64,000 nucleotides of DNA. Origin: Trichomonas vaginalis G3. Its lineage: Eukaryota > Parabasalia > Trichomonadida > Trichomonadidae. The notes below the pieces were generated by a model that did not search any database, was not told where the DNA came from, and saw nothing but the letters and a program-made list of their open reading frames with translations. The position numbers and the translations under genes are program-made. Positions 52,701 through 62,086 of this stretch are shown here, piece by piece; position 1 is the first letter of the stretch; each line of letters starts with the position of its first letter. The stretch lies in NCBI RefSeq assembly GCF_026262505.1, contig NC_067203.1, forward strand, positions 23,789,411 to 23,853,410, in the 5' to 3' direction.

Positions 52701-53528
52701 TTATTCGAATTTAATGGAACCTTTATTTAAATCAACTATTATTTTTCCATGTTCTCCTAATTGTTGATATTGTGTGTAAAGTTCATTAATGCTCATTGGT
52801 AAATTCACTTGATAAAGCATAACATTCAACTGTTGACGACTAAAACCACTGAAAATGAAAAGGGTGGACAGGTTTGATTTAATGTTTGTGCTTAATGCTT
52901 TAAAGTATTGAACAGCCATAAAGAATGAACACTGAATGTGTCGACATTGAGTTAATAATTGATTAAAATATGATTTCTCATTAGTTATTAGTTTTGATTT
53001 CACGGCATCATCTAGAAAAATTAGTGAATGCAAAAATTCTTTATCAAAATTTGAAATAGAAAGTGTTTCAAATAATTCGTCCCTTTGTTTATCAATAATT
53101 TTATCCTCTAATCCTTGCTTCTTGATTGTATTATATAACTCTTTATACATTAAAAAGTTTTTTAAATAATCTTCTGCTTCTTCTTGTGATAAATAAATAA
53201 TTGGAATTTTTATTAAATGCTTTAATGATTCAAATGTATCATCTGAAGGTGAACCAGAACGGTTGATATAAATTAACACATGAGAATAAGGTGAAGTGTT
53301 AGCAATAATGATAATTTGTTTTAATATCGTTAATGTTTTACCTTTATTTTGTTTACCAATTGCTGCAGTGATTGAATTTAAGTAACATTCAGAATATGGA
53401 ATTTTCATTAATTTTTCCTTAGATAGAGCATTTCTATTATCACTCAATGCTTCATTAATCATATCATCTACGTATGTATTATATACTCCTGCTAATTCTT
53501 CATAAGGGGTGGATGAATTTAAATCCAT
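52701..53528 (-). CDS. Packaging ATPase, region B (275 aa)
   Basis: Walker A SITAAIGKQNKGKTLTIL, Walker B HSLIFLDDAVKSKL, then CRHIQCSFFMAVQYFKALST and LFIFSGFSRQQLNVMLYQV, in the same order as RHFNISVVICVQTA and ILFPGLSEDDFMEL of region A. FtsK/HerA-type genome packaging motor. It looks whole; 24 bp from the capsid gene. Confidence 0.8.
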   Translation of the reverse strand: MDLNSSTPYEELAGVYNTYVDDMINEALSDNRNALSKEKLMKIPYSECYLNSITAAIGKQNKGKTLTILKQIIIIANTSPYSHVLIYINRSGSPSDDTFESLKHLIKIPIIYLSQEEAEDYLKNFLMYKELYNTIKKQGLEDKIIDKQRDELFETLSISNFDKEFLHSLIFLDDAVKSKLITNEKSYFNQLLTQCRHIQCSFFMAVQYFKALSTNIKSNLSTLFIFSGFSRQQLNVMLYQVNLPMSINELYTQYQQLGEHGKIIVDLNKGSIKFE

Positions 53529-53552
53529 TTAATCAAAAATAAATTTATAATT

Positions 53553-55193
53553 TTAAACATTTCTATTCATCAATATTTCATCATATGAACTTCTATACTG
53601 TGGTGGTGTACCTGTTGGATGATATTTCAAACCTTCATCCGGTGTCCATGTCCAATATGTAGTCCTAGTAAACCAAACCTGAGGAGGATTTGTCACCTTT
53701 GAACAGTAAGTGTCATTTACACCCTGAATGATTGGATAAGCTTTCACTTGTACTGTAACTTGTGAGTTGAAAGTTTCTAATCCATCAAAGAATATATCCG
53801 CTCCATCACGTTGAACTGGAATAGTGCATAAGAATGAAGTTTGGTCTTTCCATGTTCTAGCTAATGGCGTGCCATCATCTGCATTCAGTGGTCTAGTTAA
53901 TGAGTCCTCGTATTCTTCTGTGCATTCATTCACTCCATCTAAATCAGAAGCTTGAAGCATACGTGTAAAGAATATGTCACCCACTGTGGTCATCGCTTGA
54001 TCGGGGAAGTTTCTGGAATCTATTGTGACCTGGAGACCTCGAAGCATTGGATTTTCTAAAACCGTTCTTTGCATTGCATTCTTCGGAAATGTTAACACAA
54101 CATCTGTAACATTATGAAGAGCGTATGAGAAATCTGAGCTAATACCTTCAGGAGTGATGCAACCTCCATTTAGTGAACGAACGTCAATATGTTGAGCTGG
54201 AATCATGAATGGATCTTCCTTACTGAATAAACGTGGTATTGCTTTAATTGATTCTTCAATTAAACCGTATCCTGGTGTAATGCATTTATCCTCTAAAACT
54301 TCCATCTTTGTGCATGAAATAATAACGTCTTCAACTGTTGCGTCAGCAGATGTAGCGGCTAAGCTTGTAATTAATTTGGCAGGAAGTCCGATTTGTTGGA
54401 ATTTGCGATCATATTTATAAACATGATTCATAATCTTTTCATAATTTTCATCAGTTATCTTTTCATAAACGTAATTTTGTAAATCAGCAACTCTTAACGG
54501 GTCAACCTGACAAAATACTAAAGTATCCCTGAAAACATAATATTTCAAAATGATTTCACCAAATGATTTGGGATAATCATCGAACGCCTGAAATGCTAAC
54601 AAATCATTTACCGGAATAATCATATCAAAAGTGACATCAACTTCTTCATTTGCTTTCTTGAAAACTTCTGAAGGGTCAATATATTTTCCACATACTGAGT
54701 TATCATATTTTTGGACATTATTATATAACGAATGAACAAACTTTTTAACTTTCCTTTCTGATTTTGGTTTATATGTTGCAAATGCGAAAGATTCACGGGC
54801 GCAATCCATCTGAAGATAACCGGCATCACCTCTTTCGGTTTCTACTTCTAATTGTTTAAAGCTTTGATTTGATGATTTATAACCAACGAATAAACGCATG
54901 CATTTAAAAGTGGCATCACATGTGAAAGCTTTATTTGAAACTAGAGTTGCTTTAACTTTGCGTTTAATATATGTGTCACCTAATTGATTCACATCATGAG
55001 CCGGATTTGTAATTCTTAAATGAGTTTGTTTATCATCAAAATATGGAGTATCAGAGTCATAGCATGAACTTTCAAGTTCTCTATAATATCTTCTACCGTC
55101 ATTCTTTGCGAATATTTTATTTATCTTTTCAAATGAATGAAACACATTTCCATTAATTGGTTTAGTGTTTGGCACTAAATAGTTAGTCGTCAT
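53553..55193 (-). CDS. Major capsid protein, region B (546 aa)
   Basis: MTTNYLVPNTKPINGNVFHS; first jelly roll ends at VTFDMIIPVNDLLAFQAFDD, comparable to KLRVPLSSFLIF in region A. The second half has VTDVVLTFPKNAMQ and DIFFDGLETFNSQVTVQVKA; the end is WTWTPDEGLKYHPTGTPPQY. Double-jelly-roll hexon type by length and layout. Nearly identical to 62372-64000. Start preceded by TTTATTTCATCATAAATG. It looks whole. Confidence 0.75.
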   Translation of the reverse strand: MTTNYLVPNTKPINGNVFHSFEKINKIFAKNDGRRYYRELESSCYDSDTPYFDDKQTHLRITNPAHDVNQLGDTYIKRKVKATLVSNKAFTCDATFKCMRLFVGYKSSNQSFKQLEVETERGDAGYLQMDCARESFAFATYKPKSERKVKKFVHSLYNNVQKYDNSVCGKYIDPSEVFKKANEEVDVTFDMIIPVNDLLAFQAFDDYPKSFGEIILKYYVFRDTLVFCQVDPLRVADLQNYVYEKITDENYEKIMNHVYKYDRKFQQIGLPAKLITSLAATSADATVEDVIISCTKMEVLEDKCITPGYGLIEESIKAIPRLFSKEDPFMIPAQHIDVRSLNGGCITPEGISSDFSYALHNVTDVVLTFPKNAMQRTVLENPMLRGLQVTIDSRNFPDQAMTTVGDIFFTRMLQASDLDGVNECTEEYEDSLTRPLNADDGTPLARTWKDQTSFLCTIPVQRDGADIFFDGLETFNSQVTVQVKAYPIIQGVNDTYCSKVTNPPQVWFTRTTYWTWTPDEGLKYHPTGTPPQYRSSYDEILMNRNV

Positions 55194-55263
55194 TTATGAT
55201 GAAATAAAAAAATCAAAATTAAAAGATGAAAATGAATTTTTAATTTTAATGAAATAATCAACT

Positions 55264-55476
55264 ATGGCTGCAGGATTCTTTAAAAAGTTATGGGATAAAG
55301 TAAAAAGAGGAGCGCATAAAGTTTGGGAAACAATGAAGAAAGGAGCAAATTGGATATTTAAGAATAAAGAAGCAATTAGTGACGTTGCAGAACAAATAGC
55401 ACCTAATGTTCCGGTAAGGGAAGTATTAAATAAAGGAGATAAAGTTTATCGTCGACTACAACCGATATTGAGATAA
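55264..55476 (+). CDS. Amphipathic mini-protein 1 (70 aa)
   Basis: MAAGFFKKLWDKVKRGAHKV then KKGANWIFKNKEAISDVAEQ: a cationic amphipathic helix of antimicrobial-peptide style. Diverges from the capsid gene. A near-identical copy lies at 62087-62302. A pVI/pX-like virion peptide is inferred. Confidence 0.55.
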   Translation: MAAGFFKKLWDKVKRGAHKVWETMKKGANWIFKNKEAISDVAEQIAPNVPVREVLNKGDKVYRRLQPILR

Positions 55477-55496
55477 AAATAATATTTATTTTTCCA

Positions 55497-55733
55497 CTAC
55501 TTTCCTCCTATTTTATTAAGTATTCCTTCAGCAATTCCACCAACTGCGTTACCTGCTTGTGCTCCCATCGCTGGATTACCTGCTTTAGCACCTAATACTC
55601 CACCTATGATAGTTCCTGCCGTTTTCGCTACTGGTGCCAAAAAGTTTGCAATGGGTTTAATAATCTTTTGATGAACCCAACTTGCAGCTTTCTTAATTCC
55701 TTCCCATAACTTTTTAAAGAATCCTGCCGCCAT
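55497..55733 (-). CDS. Amphipathic mini-protein 2 (78 aa)
   Basis: The same MAAGFFKKLW start as its neighbour, then KPIANFLAPVAKTAGTIIGG and a Gly/Ala membrane-type stretch (GNPAMGAQAGNAVGGIAEGI). It converges with 55476. The shared start suggests duplication with divergent tails. Copy at 61821-62057. Confidence 0.55.
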   Translation of the reverse strand: MAAGFFKKLWEGIKKAASWVHQKIIKPIANFLAPVAKTAGTIIGGVLGAKAGNPAMGAQAGNAVGGIAEGILNKIGGK

Positions 55734-55800
55734 TTCTGATTTAATATTAATTAAAAAATATATTTCATCACTTATATTCTAATTTTTATTTAATGATAAA

Positions 55801-56173
55801 TGAAACCGATTTTAAAAATAAATGAAACAGAGGAGGAAGAAATAAGTGAAGATGTTCAAAATAAAATAAACATTGTTAAACCATTACTGAAACAAAAATT
55901 TTTTCATCTGTTGAAGAATTTAATGACTATTATGCTAATAATAAAAAATTATTTGAAGAATTGACAACATGTAAATTGAATAAAATGTTTAAAGTTGATG
56001 GATTCAAAATTTCAAAAATAAAAGGTGTTGTTAGTTTGAAATCTATTCCTCAATCAAGAATCACCGCATTAATGAAAATTGATGATTTAACAAAAAGAAT
56101 AGAAATTATTGAAGAAAGAATAAATCAAATAATTGATATCATAAATCATGACTCGTTGAGCCCGGGTCCTTAA
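55801..56173 (+). pseudogene. Small coil protein, region B copy
   Basis: MKPILKINETEEEEISEDVQ and, further on, TCKLNKMFKVDGFKISKIKG and a coil RIEIIEERINQIIDIINH. A reverse-strand copy lies at 61386-61755. Unknown function. About one break. Confidence 0.45.
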
Positions 56174-56240
56174 AGTCCAAGGCACAAAGTGCCCAGGACT
56201 TAAAGTCCAAGACACAAAAGTACCCAGGACTTAAAGTCCA
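56160..56240. terminator. 30-bp palindromic tandem repeat at convergent stops
   Basis: About 2.5 units of ACTTAAAGTCCAAGGCAC... with inner stems GGACTT/AAGTCC and GGCAC/GTGCC. Both converging ORFs (ending 56173 and 56231) take their stop codons from copies of the same TTAA core. Likely a bidirectional 3'-end signal; the UAAA string fits trichomonad polyadenylation. Confidence 0.55.
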
Positions 56241-56710
56241 TCACTGAGTTCAAGGTTATATTCATCAAATATTTCATTATTAAATGCAACTTCTGCTAGT
56301 TTATTTATTTTTTCAATACGATCATTTGAAAGTCTATCGTTTAATTTTTTCTGAAGTTTTTCATTTTCTAGTTCTGAAACTTTATTTGGATGATATGTAA
56401 ATTCATGAAATTCTTTTTCCTCAGTTTTGATCATTAATTTACAAAGAACTTTTGTGGTTGGAATTCGTTTGAACCATTTATCCTTAATATTCGTTATAAA
56501 TTCAATATCTGGAATTAATTCCCAAATTTTTGCATTTTCAATTAATTTATTATCAAATGCAAAAGCAATGGGTTTAATATTAAACTTACCTTTATAATAT
56601 AAACTTTCTACATAATCATCGAAATAAACATCTACTTGTTTAACATTTTCAAGAATTGGTGAAAGAGCATCCATTAATTGATTGACGGTTACGAATCTTG
56701 ATCCACTCAT
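56231..56710 (-). CDS. Hypothetical protein (159 aa)
   Basis: MSGSRFVTVNQLMDALSPIL, a strand-rich middle (YYKGKFNIKPIAFAFDNKLI) and a coil-like basic C-terminus. The start has TTTTTTTAATTCGTAAGAAA, the region B promoter. Its stop lies in the tandem repeat. No family recognised; absent from region C. Confidence 0.5.
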   Translation of the reverse strand: MSGSRFVTVNQLMDALSPILENVKQVDVYFDDYVESLYYKGKFNIKPIAFAFDNKLIENAKIWELIPDIEFITNIKDKWFKRIPTTKVLCKLMIKTEEKEFHEFTYHPNKVSELENEKLQKKLNDRLSNDRIEKINKLAEVAFNNEIFDEYNLELSDGL

Positions 56711-56713
56711 TTT

Positions 56714-57008
56714 CTTACGAATTAAAAAAATAAATTATTCATAAATGTTAGAAGAAAATATTTAAATAAATTATTTAAATTTTTTTACTCTATTCAAGAA
56801 TTTTATTTTTGATTATAACTCATTGAATTCAAAATTTTTTAAAAATTGACACCATATTTGGAATCTATGCAAAAATAAAATTCTTTTTATTAATGATAAT
56901 ATAGGAATTGTAGGAATAAAAACTTTTTATAAATTATTCATAAATTTTTAAAATCTGCTATTCGGAAGTATGTTCAAAAATCATTCAATTATGTGAGAAT
57001 TCTTACGA
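56714..57008. other. AT-rich non-coding stretch
   Basis: Only A/T runs and the region B promoter remnant at its left edge. No ORF, hairpin or repeat of note. Probably the boundary between element B and the host-type segment. Confidence 0.5.
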
Positions 57009-57052
57009 TTACAAAAAAGGTCACACAACCCGCATTCATATACTACTTTTTT

Positions 57053-57582
57053 CAATTTTGAACAAAACTTAAAACCAAACTAACCGATTAATAGAACTCA
57101 TAAAATAACAGTGCAAAGACATATTTAACTTTTCAAAAATTCTTCAAAAAAATCCAAATGAAAGAAAATTTCGACACAAAAAAAAGTGTGTTTTTGCGGA
57201 AATAAAAAAAACTTATGGGAAGAAATAATTTAATGTAATTGCTCAAATTGTCGCTTAATTACTAGTACTAAGCGGAATATCGATTCTGAATCACACTGAT
57301 AAATCAGGTTTTAAAAAGGTTTTAGATGACCTATCGGGTGATAAAGCATATATTAGTATAAAAGTATACTTTTTCTCAATATGGTCACTTTTATCGGTAC
57401 GACTCATCTCTCAATGGACGTTATGTTTTTTTTAATTTTTGAATTTGAATGACGTTTTACAGGCGTGAAGTTACAAAAAATTAATATAATATGAAATTAC
57501 ATATATAATGTTTCATTTGCAATAATTTCATAATTCAAATAAAAATAATCGTAATGGTTTGAATTTATTTTTCCATTTCGCA
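57053..57582. other. Upstream region of the membrane-protein gene
   Basis: 530 bp with no ORF. It includes AATATGGTCACTTTTATCGG (57380), echoing the TIR GGTCAC, and a final AT-rich 100 bp before the gene. No Inr is certain. Confidence 0.4.
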
Positions 57583-59295
57583 ATGATCTCGTTACTTTTA
57601 AGTTTATCAATTAGTATCCATGTTTCCTCAACAGGTAGTGGCTATACTATAACAGATACTCCAGTGCTTCTTGAATTTCCGCAGAGTCTTGACAAATATA
57701 TTTACGTTGTTTTTCTAAATGCTGACCATTTTGTTCTTTCTAATGGCACTCTTCTTAACAAAGTTTACAAAAATCCGGAAAATTTTTATGTTCAAACAAA
57801 AGTTTATCCATCTTTCACAATGTACATAGAAATTTTTCAAGTTAGCGTAAAATGTGATTCAATTGATTTTGTACTCAATTATGATCCAAACCCTATTGAA
57901 TTAACATCAGATTTAGTAGGAGTTTCTAAATCCTATTGTATTTTCTTCGCCAGTGCCACTCTCATGGATTATACCTTCTACCAAGATTCTCTGAAAAATG
58001 CTAATGTAGAACTTTATAATTATTTGACCTATATTCCTCATGTTCCATCTTTATCAGATACAAAACCAGAGGTTACTGTAACATTTTCAAAAAATACTAT
58101 ACTTATACTTCAAACATCAGATCAGCGAATGACAGGATCATGTGGATTGAAATCAATGGAATTTTCTAGAGAAGATGAATATCCACTTACTTCGTACGTA
58201 ACAAATGGTACTTTTTCCTATACAGATTCTAAATCTATACTTCCTGGATCAGTAAACTCAAATACTGAATATTATGCTGATATTAATTTAATGAATAATC
58301 AAAATATGAGGCTTCGATCCGGTTCTTATGTTCTTACATTTGCATCTGGTCAATCATATAATATTAGCCAAAATCAATTCATCGCATTCCACACACCTAA
58401 AGATCAAAAAATATGTGATGTCACAGCTTCAGTGAAATCTGGCAAAAATTCAGAGACATTACTTGGAAATACAAGCATCTATGGAGTTTATTACAAGTCT
58501 GATGGCCAACTAACACTCAATTCAACTAAAAAATACTCATCATTATATGTCACGGTTTATTCAGCAAATTCAGGCGATGGTTTTTTCGATGAAATGTTTG
58601 TTTTGCTAGGTAATACATCTCAATTTATCATAACAGATAATCATCCCCAGGCAGTAGCAGGGCCTGGAATTTCAATCGTGAAGAAGGATGATTCATTACG
58701 TTTCTACTCTGCTTTTGTACCAGGAACAATATATATTACAACTTTGTATATACCATGGATACGTTTCCACCGAGCTGACACAAATAATCTTCAATACTTC
58801 ACCACAGATTGGGATAACATAACGAGCACAAAATATTTCCAATATCCTATTATGATTGATGTTAGACATGCTTCTTATATTGGAAAAGAAGAAGATCTTT
58901 ATGGGTCGTATGGAATTTTCGCTTCATCAGATGAATATTATTTTAAATCTCTTATACTAGAGAATGATGAAAAGGCAGCTGCTCGGTTTGTAATTATTAG
59001 TGATTACGATCCCACCATAGAAATCATAATTATTGTTTGCATGGTAGTTGCCATTATTATTGTAGTTGTTTTAATCGTTTTATGTTGTTACTGCTGCTGT
59101 TGCAAGAAGAAAAGCTGCTGTTGTATGAAGAATAACAAAGTTAATGCCGAAAGTCAATCTTCTTCTTCAGATTCTTCATCAAAGAAGAAAGATTCTCTTC
59201 AAAATTCACCTCCTCAGCCTATGAGCTACGAAGTACAGTCCCCGCAGGAGGGATCTCAGCCAATCAAAACTCAGGATATTCCTGTAAATCCCTGA
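57583..59295 (+). CDS. Type I surface membrane protein (570 aa)
   Basis: I start at ATG 57583 (MISLLLSLSISIHVSS), a signal peptide; the longer frame lacks an ATG. A beta-rich ectodomain with about 15 N-glycosylation-like sites follows (for example FVLSNGT, NITS). One membrane span is at about residues 479-500 (IEIIIIVCMVVAIIIVVVLI). A cytoplasmic Cys cluster (CCYCCCCKKKSCCC) suits palmitoylation, and the tail is Ser/Pro-rich. No catalytic motif. The layout suits trichomonad surface proteins; ligand unknown. Confidence 0.75.
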   Translation: MISLLLSLSISIHVSSTGSGYTITDTPVLLEFPQSLDKYIYVVFLNADHFVLSNGTLLNKVYKNPENFYVQTKVYPSFTMYIEIFQVSVKCDSIDFVLNYDPNPIELTSDLVGVSKSYCIFFASATLMDYTFYQDSLKNANVELYNYLTYIPHVPSLSDTKPEVTVTFSKNTILILQTSDQRMTGSCGLKSMEFSREDEYPLTSYVTNGTFSYTDSKSILPGSVNSNTEYYADINLMNNQNMRLRSGSYVLTFASGQSYNISQNQFIAFHTPKDQKICDVTASVKSGKNSETLLGNTSIYGVYYKSDGQLTLNSTKKYSSLYVTVYSANSGDGFFDEMFVLLGNTSQFIITDNHPQAVAGPGISIVKKDDSLRFYSAFVPGTIYITTLYIPWIRFHRADTNNLQYFTTDWDNITSTKYFQYPIMIDVRHASYIGKEEDLYGSYGIFASSDEYYFKSLILENDEKAAARFVIISDYDPTIEIIIIVCMVVAIIIVVVLIVLCCYCCCCKKKSCCCMKNNKVNAESQSSSSDSSSKKKDSLQNSPPQPMSYEVQSPQEGSQPIKTQDIPVNP

Positions 59296-59355
59296 AAAAT
59301 AATTAAAAGTTTATTATTAAATTGTTTGCATATTACTTTGTCATACTATAAATCA

Positions 59356-59600
59356 ATGCAATAAGAAGAGGAGCATTTCAGTTTTTATCTTTTGCATTGA
59401 TGTCTGCACCATATGAAATAAGAAATTCTGCAAAATTCTCGATAGTTGTTTTTAGCCGCTAAATGAAGTGCACCTAATATTTGCAACATGTGAAATAAGA
59501 AATTCTGCAATTTCTTTCCAGCCATATTCTATAGTTAAAAGTAGTAAAGGTAACTAAACTACTTTCGCCGATCCGATTTGCTCCATATTTAAAATATAGC
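59356..59600 (-). pseudogene. Ankyrin-repeat fragment
   Basis: The minus strand reads parts of two trichomonad-type ankyrin repeats: AEFLISYGADINAKDKN, APLLIAL and an ALHLAAKNN-like segment. The frame is interrupted by small indels and there is no start, so it is a decayed piece of a host ankyrin gene. Such genes are very numerous in trichomonads. Confidence 0.65.
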
Positions 59601-60465
59601 TTGCATATGTAGAAGAAAAGCTAATTTTGAAGTACGCCCGAAATCCACCAACAGGATTTCGAGCTACTAAAAAGGTACTTTTAAATGTGATTTTTTTATA
59701 AAAAATTAAATTTATTTTAAGATCAGACTAAAAACTAATTTTATGGAAAATCTATATCAACAAATTTATTACTTATTGGGTATATATATTTTTTGATTAT
59801 GGCGATTATGTCTGATATGCTTCCAATAAGCCAAAACACATTTCATACTGATTTCTATAAAAGGTATCTTTATTATAGAAGTGTAAGCTATATCTGTTTG
59901 TTTTTTTATTATAACAAATTCAAAATTCTCTTATAAGGACTAGATGAAATCTGTATTATTAAATCATTAGCTAAATGAAGGTTCAAATAGAAAGTAAATA
60001 TCAATTTATATGATACTGAAACCAAATAGTTCTTTTAATAAAAGATAACACGCTGAAAATTATTGAGTATTTGCAAATCTCAAAAATCTATTGGTGAATT
60101 TGGCTCAACTTTTAAAATTATAACATCCATATCAAATCATAAAAGCAGACAAAAATTAAAGCCAAATCTATCGGCCAATTTTTTTTGATATTTTGATTTT
60201 TGAGGTATACTTTTAAAAGTGGATTTAAAGCACTTATGAAAAAACATTAACTTCTGTCGTTATGATTATTGATTTAGACAATAATGATTTTAATCTTTGA
60301 TTATCAAAACACTAAAGTCATCTTTTTAACATTTGCTTGGTAGCATTAACTCAAGTCTAAAGTACTATTTTATGTGGCACTCTTAGAATTTTTGTATTCA
60401 TTGTACACGCTGAAATAGTACCATTAAAGTTATGGCGGACTTTCAAAAAATAGTTTGGTCACCTT
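59601..60465. other. Non-coding AT-rich stretch
   Basis: No ORF over 60 codons, only simple A/T runs. GGTCACC at 60458 continues into the right TIR. Nothing else seen. Confidence 0.5.
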
Positions 60466-60620
60466 TAAAGTAGTAGGATATGAAGGGTTGTGTGACTTTT
60501 TTTGTTACATCTATATATAGACGATGCATTAAAATATATTTATTTATAAATCATTAAAAAATTAACATTAATTTTAAAATAATTTATTTTTTTATCTTTT
60601 ATAAAAGAAGCTATATATAG

Positions 60621-61211
60621 ATGATGTCAGATATTCCGCGATTAATTAAACATTGTTTAAATCCTGAATGGGTTAAACTTCAATTTAAAAATGAAGATTG
60701 TGAATTATTAAATGAATATGAAAGCCAAAATAAGCTAATGAGGTATAAATATAATGATAAAGAATATTTAATTTCATGGAATCAATGGAGTCATAATCAA
60801 AGACCTCATAAACGAGAAGAAGAAATTGAAAATAATGAAATGGAAATCATTGATGACATTAAAGAGGATGGAATTCCTAAATTTTGTAGAAAAACCTTTA
60901 GAACTAAGTTAGGAGCATATAAACGTAGAGTATTAAATCCTGAATACATAAAACATTTATTTAAAAAGGAAGACTGTGAATTATTAAACGCTAATGAATA
61001 TGAAAATGCTAAATCAAAACTGAGATATAAATATATTGGAAGTGATGAAAGGTGTAAAGATAAAGATAAAGTTTATTCAGTTTCATATAATAACTGGCAC
61101 ACGTTAGGGATAAGAAAACATTTAGGAGATTATGGGAAATGTTCTGAATTCTTTAAATCTAGTATGTACGAGAGAGTAAAAGAAATTAGAAATAATTATT
61201 TTCATGAATGA
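60621..61211 (+). CDS. Two-repeat DNA-binding-like protein (196 aa)
   Basis: Two copies of a module: LNPEWVKLQFKNEDCELLNE...KLMRYKYNDKEYLISWNQW (residues 10-60) and LNPEYIKHLFKKEDCELLNA...KLRYKYIGSD...YSVSYNNW (110-175). Such F-x(4)-DCELL...KLRYK repeats accompany HNH endonucleases in viruses and probably bind DNA. No nuclease core is attached here. Complete frame. Confidence 0.5.
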   Translation: MMSDIPRLIKHCLNPEWVKLQFKNEDCELLNEYESQNKLMRYKYNDKEYLISWNQWSHNQRPHKREEEIENNEMEIIDDIKEDGIPKFCRKTFRTKLGAYKRRVLNPEYIKHLFKKEDCELLNANEYENAKSKLRYKYIGSDERCKDKDKVYSVSYNNWHTLGIRKHLGDYGKCSEFFKSSMYERVKEIRNNYFHE

Positions 61212-61312
61212 AAGATTCACTACCATAATGAAATAAAAAAATTTTTAAAAAATAAACTTTAAAAATTCATGTCTTACATTTTTGAATAATTTATTTTTAA
61301 TTCGTATGAAAT

Positions 61313-61385
61313 GAGCGTCAAAACTAACAACGTTAAAAAATTAGGATTCACAAACGAGGAAATAAAGGATATATTATTTAAGAAA
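61313..61385 (+). pseudogene. 5' remnant of the region B first gene
   Basis: MSVKTNNVKKLGFTNEEIKD matches MSITTNSLKSLKFTNSELEN at 45898, with the region B promoter TTTTTAATTCGTATGAAATG. Broken. Confidence 0.6.
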
Positions 61386-61755
61386 CTAATGATTATTTGA
61401 ATTTATGATATCAATTATCTGATTTATTCTTTCTTCAATCTCTTCTATTCTTTTTGTTAAATCATCTATTTTCATTAATGAGGTGATTCTTGATTGAGGA
61501 ATAGATTTCAAACTAACCACTCCTTTTATTTTTGAAATTTTGAATCCATCAACTTTAAACATTTTATTCAATTTACACGTTGTCAATTCTTCAAATAATT
61601 TTTTATTATTAGCATAATAGTCATTAAATTCTTCAACAGATGAAAAAATTTTTATTTCAGTAATTGGTTTAACAACGTTTATTTTTTGTTGAACATTTTC
61701 ACTTTCATTTATTTCTTCCTCTCTGTTTCATTTATTTTTAAAATCGGTTTCATTT
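61386..61755 (-). pseudogene. Small coil protein, region C copy
   Basis: Reverse-orientation copy of 55801-56173, readable from TCKLNKMFKVDGFKISKIKG to RIEEIEERINQIIDIINSNN. About one break. Confidence 0.5.
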
Positions 61756-61820
61756 ATCATTAAATAAAAATTAGAATATAAGTGATGAAATATATTTTTT
61801 TAATTAATATTAAATCAGAA

Positions 61821-62057
61821 ATGGCGGCAGGATTCTTTAAAAAATTATGGGATGGAATTAAGAAAGCTGCGGGTTGGGTTTATAAAAAGATTATTAAACC
61901 CGTTGCAAACTTTTTGGCACCAGTAGCGAAAACGGCAGGAACTATCATAGGTGGAGTATTAGGTACTAAAGCAGGTAATCCGGCGATGGGAGCACAAGCA
62001 GGTAACGCAGTTGGTGGAATTGCTGAAGGAATACTTAATAAAATAGGAGGTAGATAG
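61821..62057 (+). CDS. Amphipathic mini-protein 2, region C copy (78 aa)
   Basis: I start at ATG 61821 (MAAGFFKKLWDGIKKAAGWV). Same Gly/Ala membrane-type C-terminus as 55497-55733 with few changes, consistent with selection. Confidence 0.55.
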   Translation: MAAGFFKKLWDGIKKAAGWVYKKIIKPVANFLAPVAKTAGTIIGGVLGTKAGNPAMGAQAGNAVGGIAEGILNKIGGR

Positions 62058-62086
62058 TGGAAAAATAAATTATTTTAAAATTATTT

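Larger units (their letters stand above)
53553..56145 (-). repeat. Left arm of about 2.6-kb inverted repeat (B versus C)
   Basis: Reverse complement of about 61386-64000, continuing beyond the window. Arms cover capsid gene, both mini-proteins and coil gene; the 5.2-kb spacer holds the 56231 gene, the TIR-bounded segment and the start of C. Confidence 0.85.
45804..56713. mobile_element. Polinton-like element, region B lineage
   Basis: Contains major capsid, ATPase, fibre, minor capsid candidate, CCG and YPxxW family genes, pVI-like peptides and an exonuclease-HNH protein. More AT-rich than region A, with its own promoter motif (TTTTTAA..CGTAA..AAATG). No integrase and no polymerase palm recognised here. 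Terminal repeats are not evident, and region A abuts it directly. Mostly whole, about three or four breaks. The close relative C at 60.5-64 kb suggests recent activity. Confidence 0.75.
57009..60507. mobile_element. TIR-bounded 3.5-kb segment (MITE/DNA-transposon-like)
   Basis: Left end ACAAAAAAGGTCACACAACC (57011) pairs with the reverse complement of the right end (60466-60507), which reads ACAAAAAAAGTCACACAACC. Similarity covers about 42 bp, with TTCATAT and CTACT also shared. Inside are an intact membrane-protein gene and an ankyrin fragment, but no transposase. No clear target-site duplication. Either a non-autonomous transposon carrying host genes, or two MITEs flanking them. Confidence 0.5.

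Noticed and set aside
57559-57582. Upstream extension of the surface protein start
   Set aside because: It begins at TTG; the ATG at 57583 gives a standard signal peptide.
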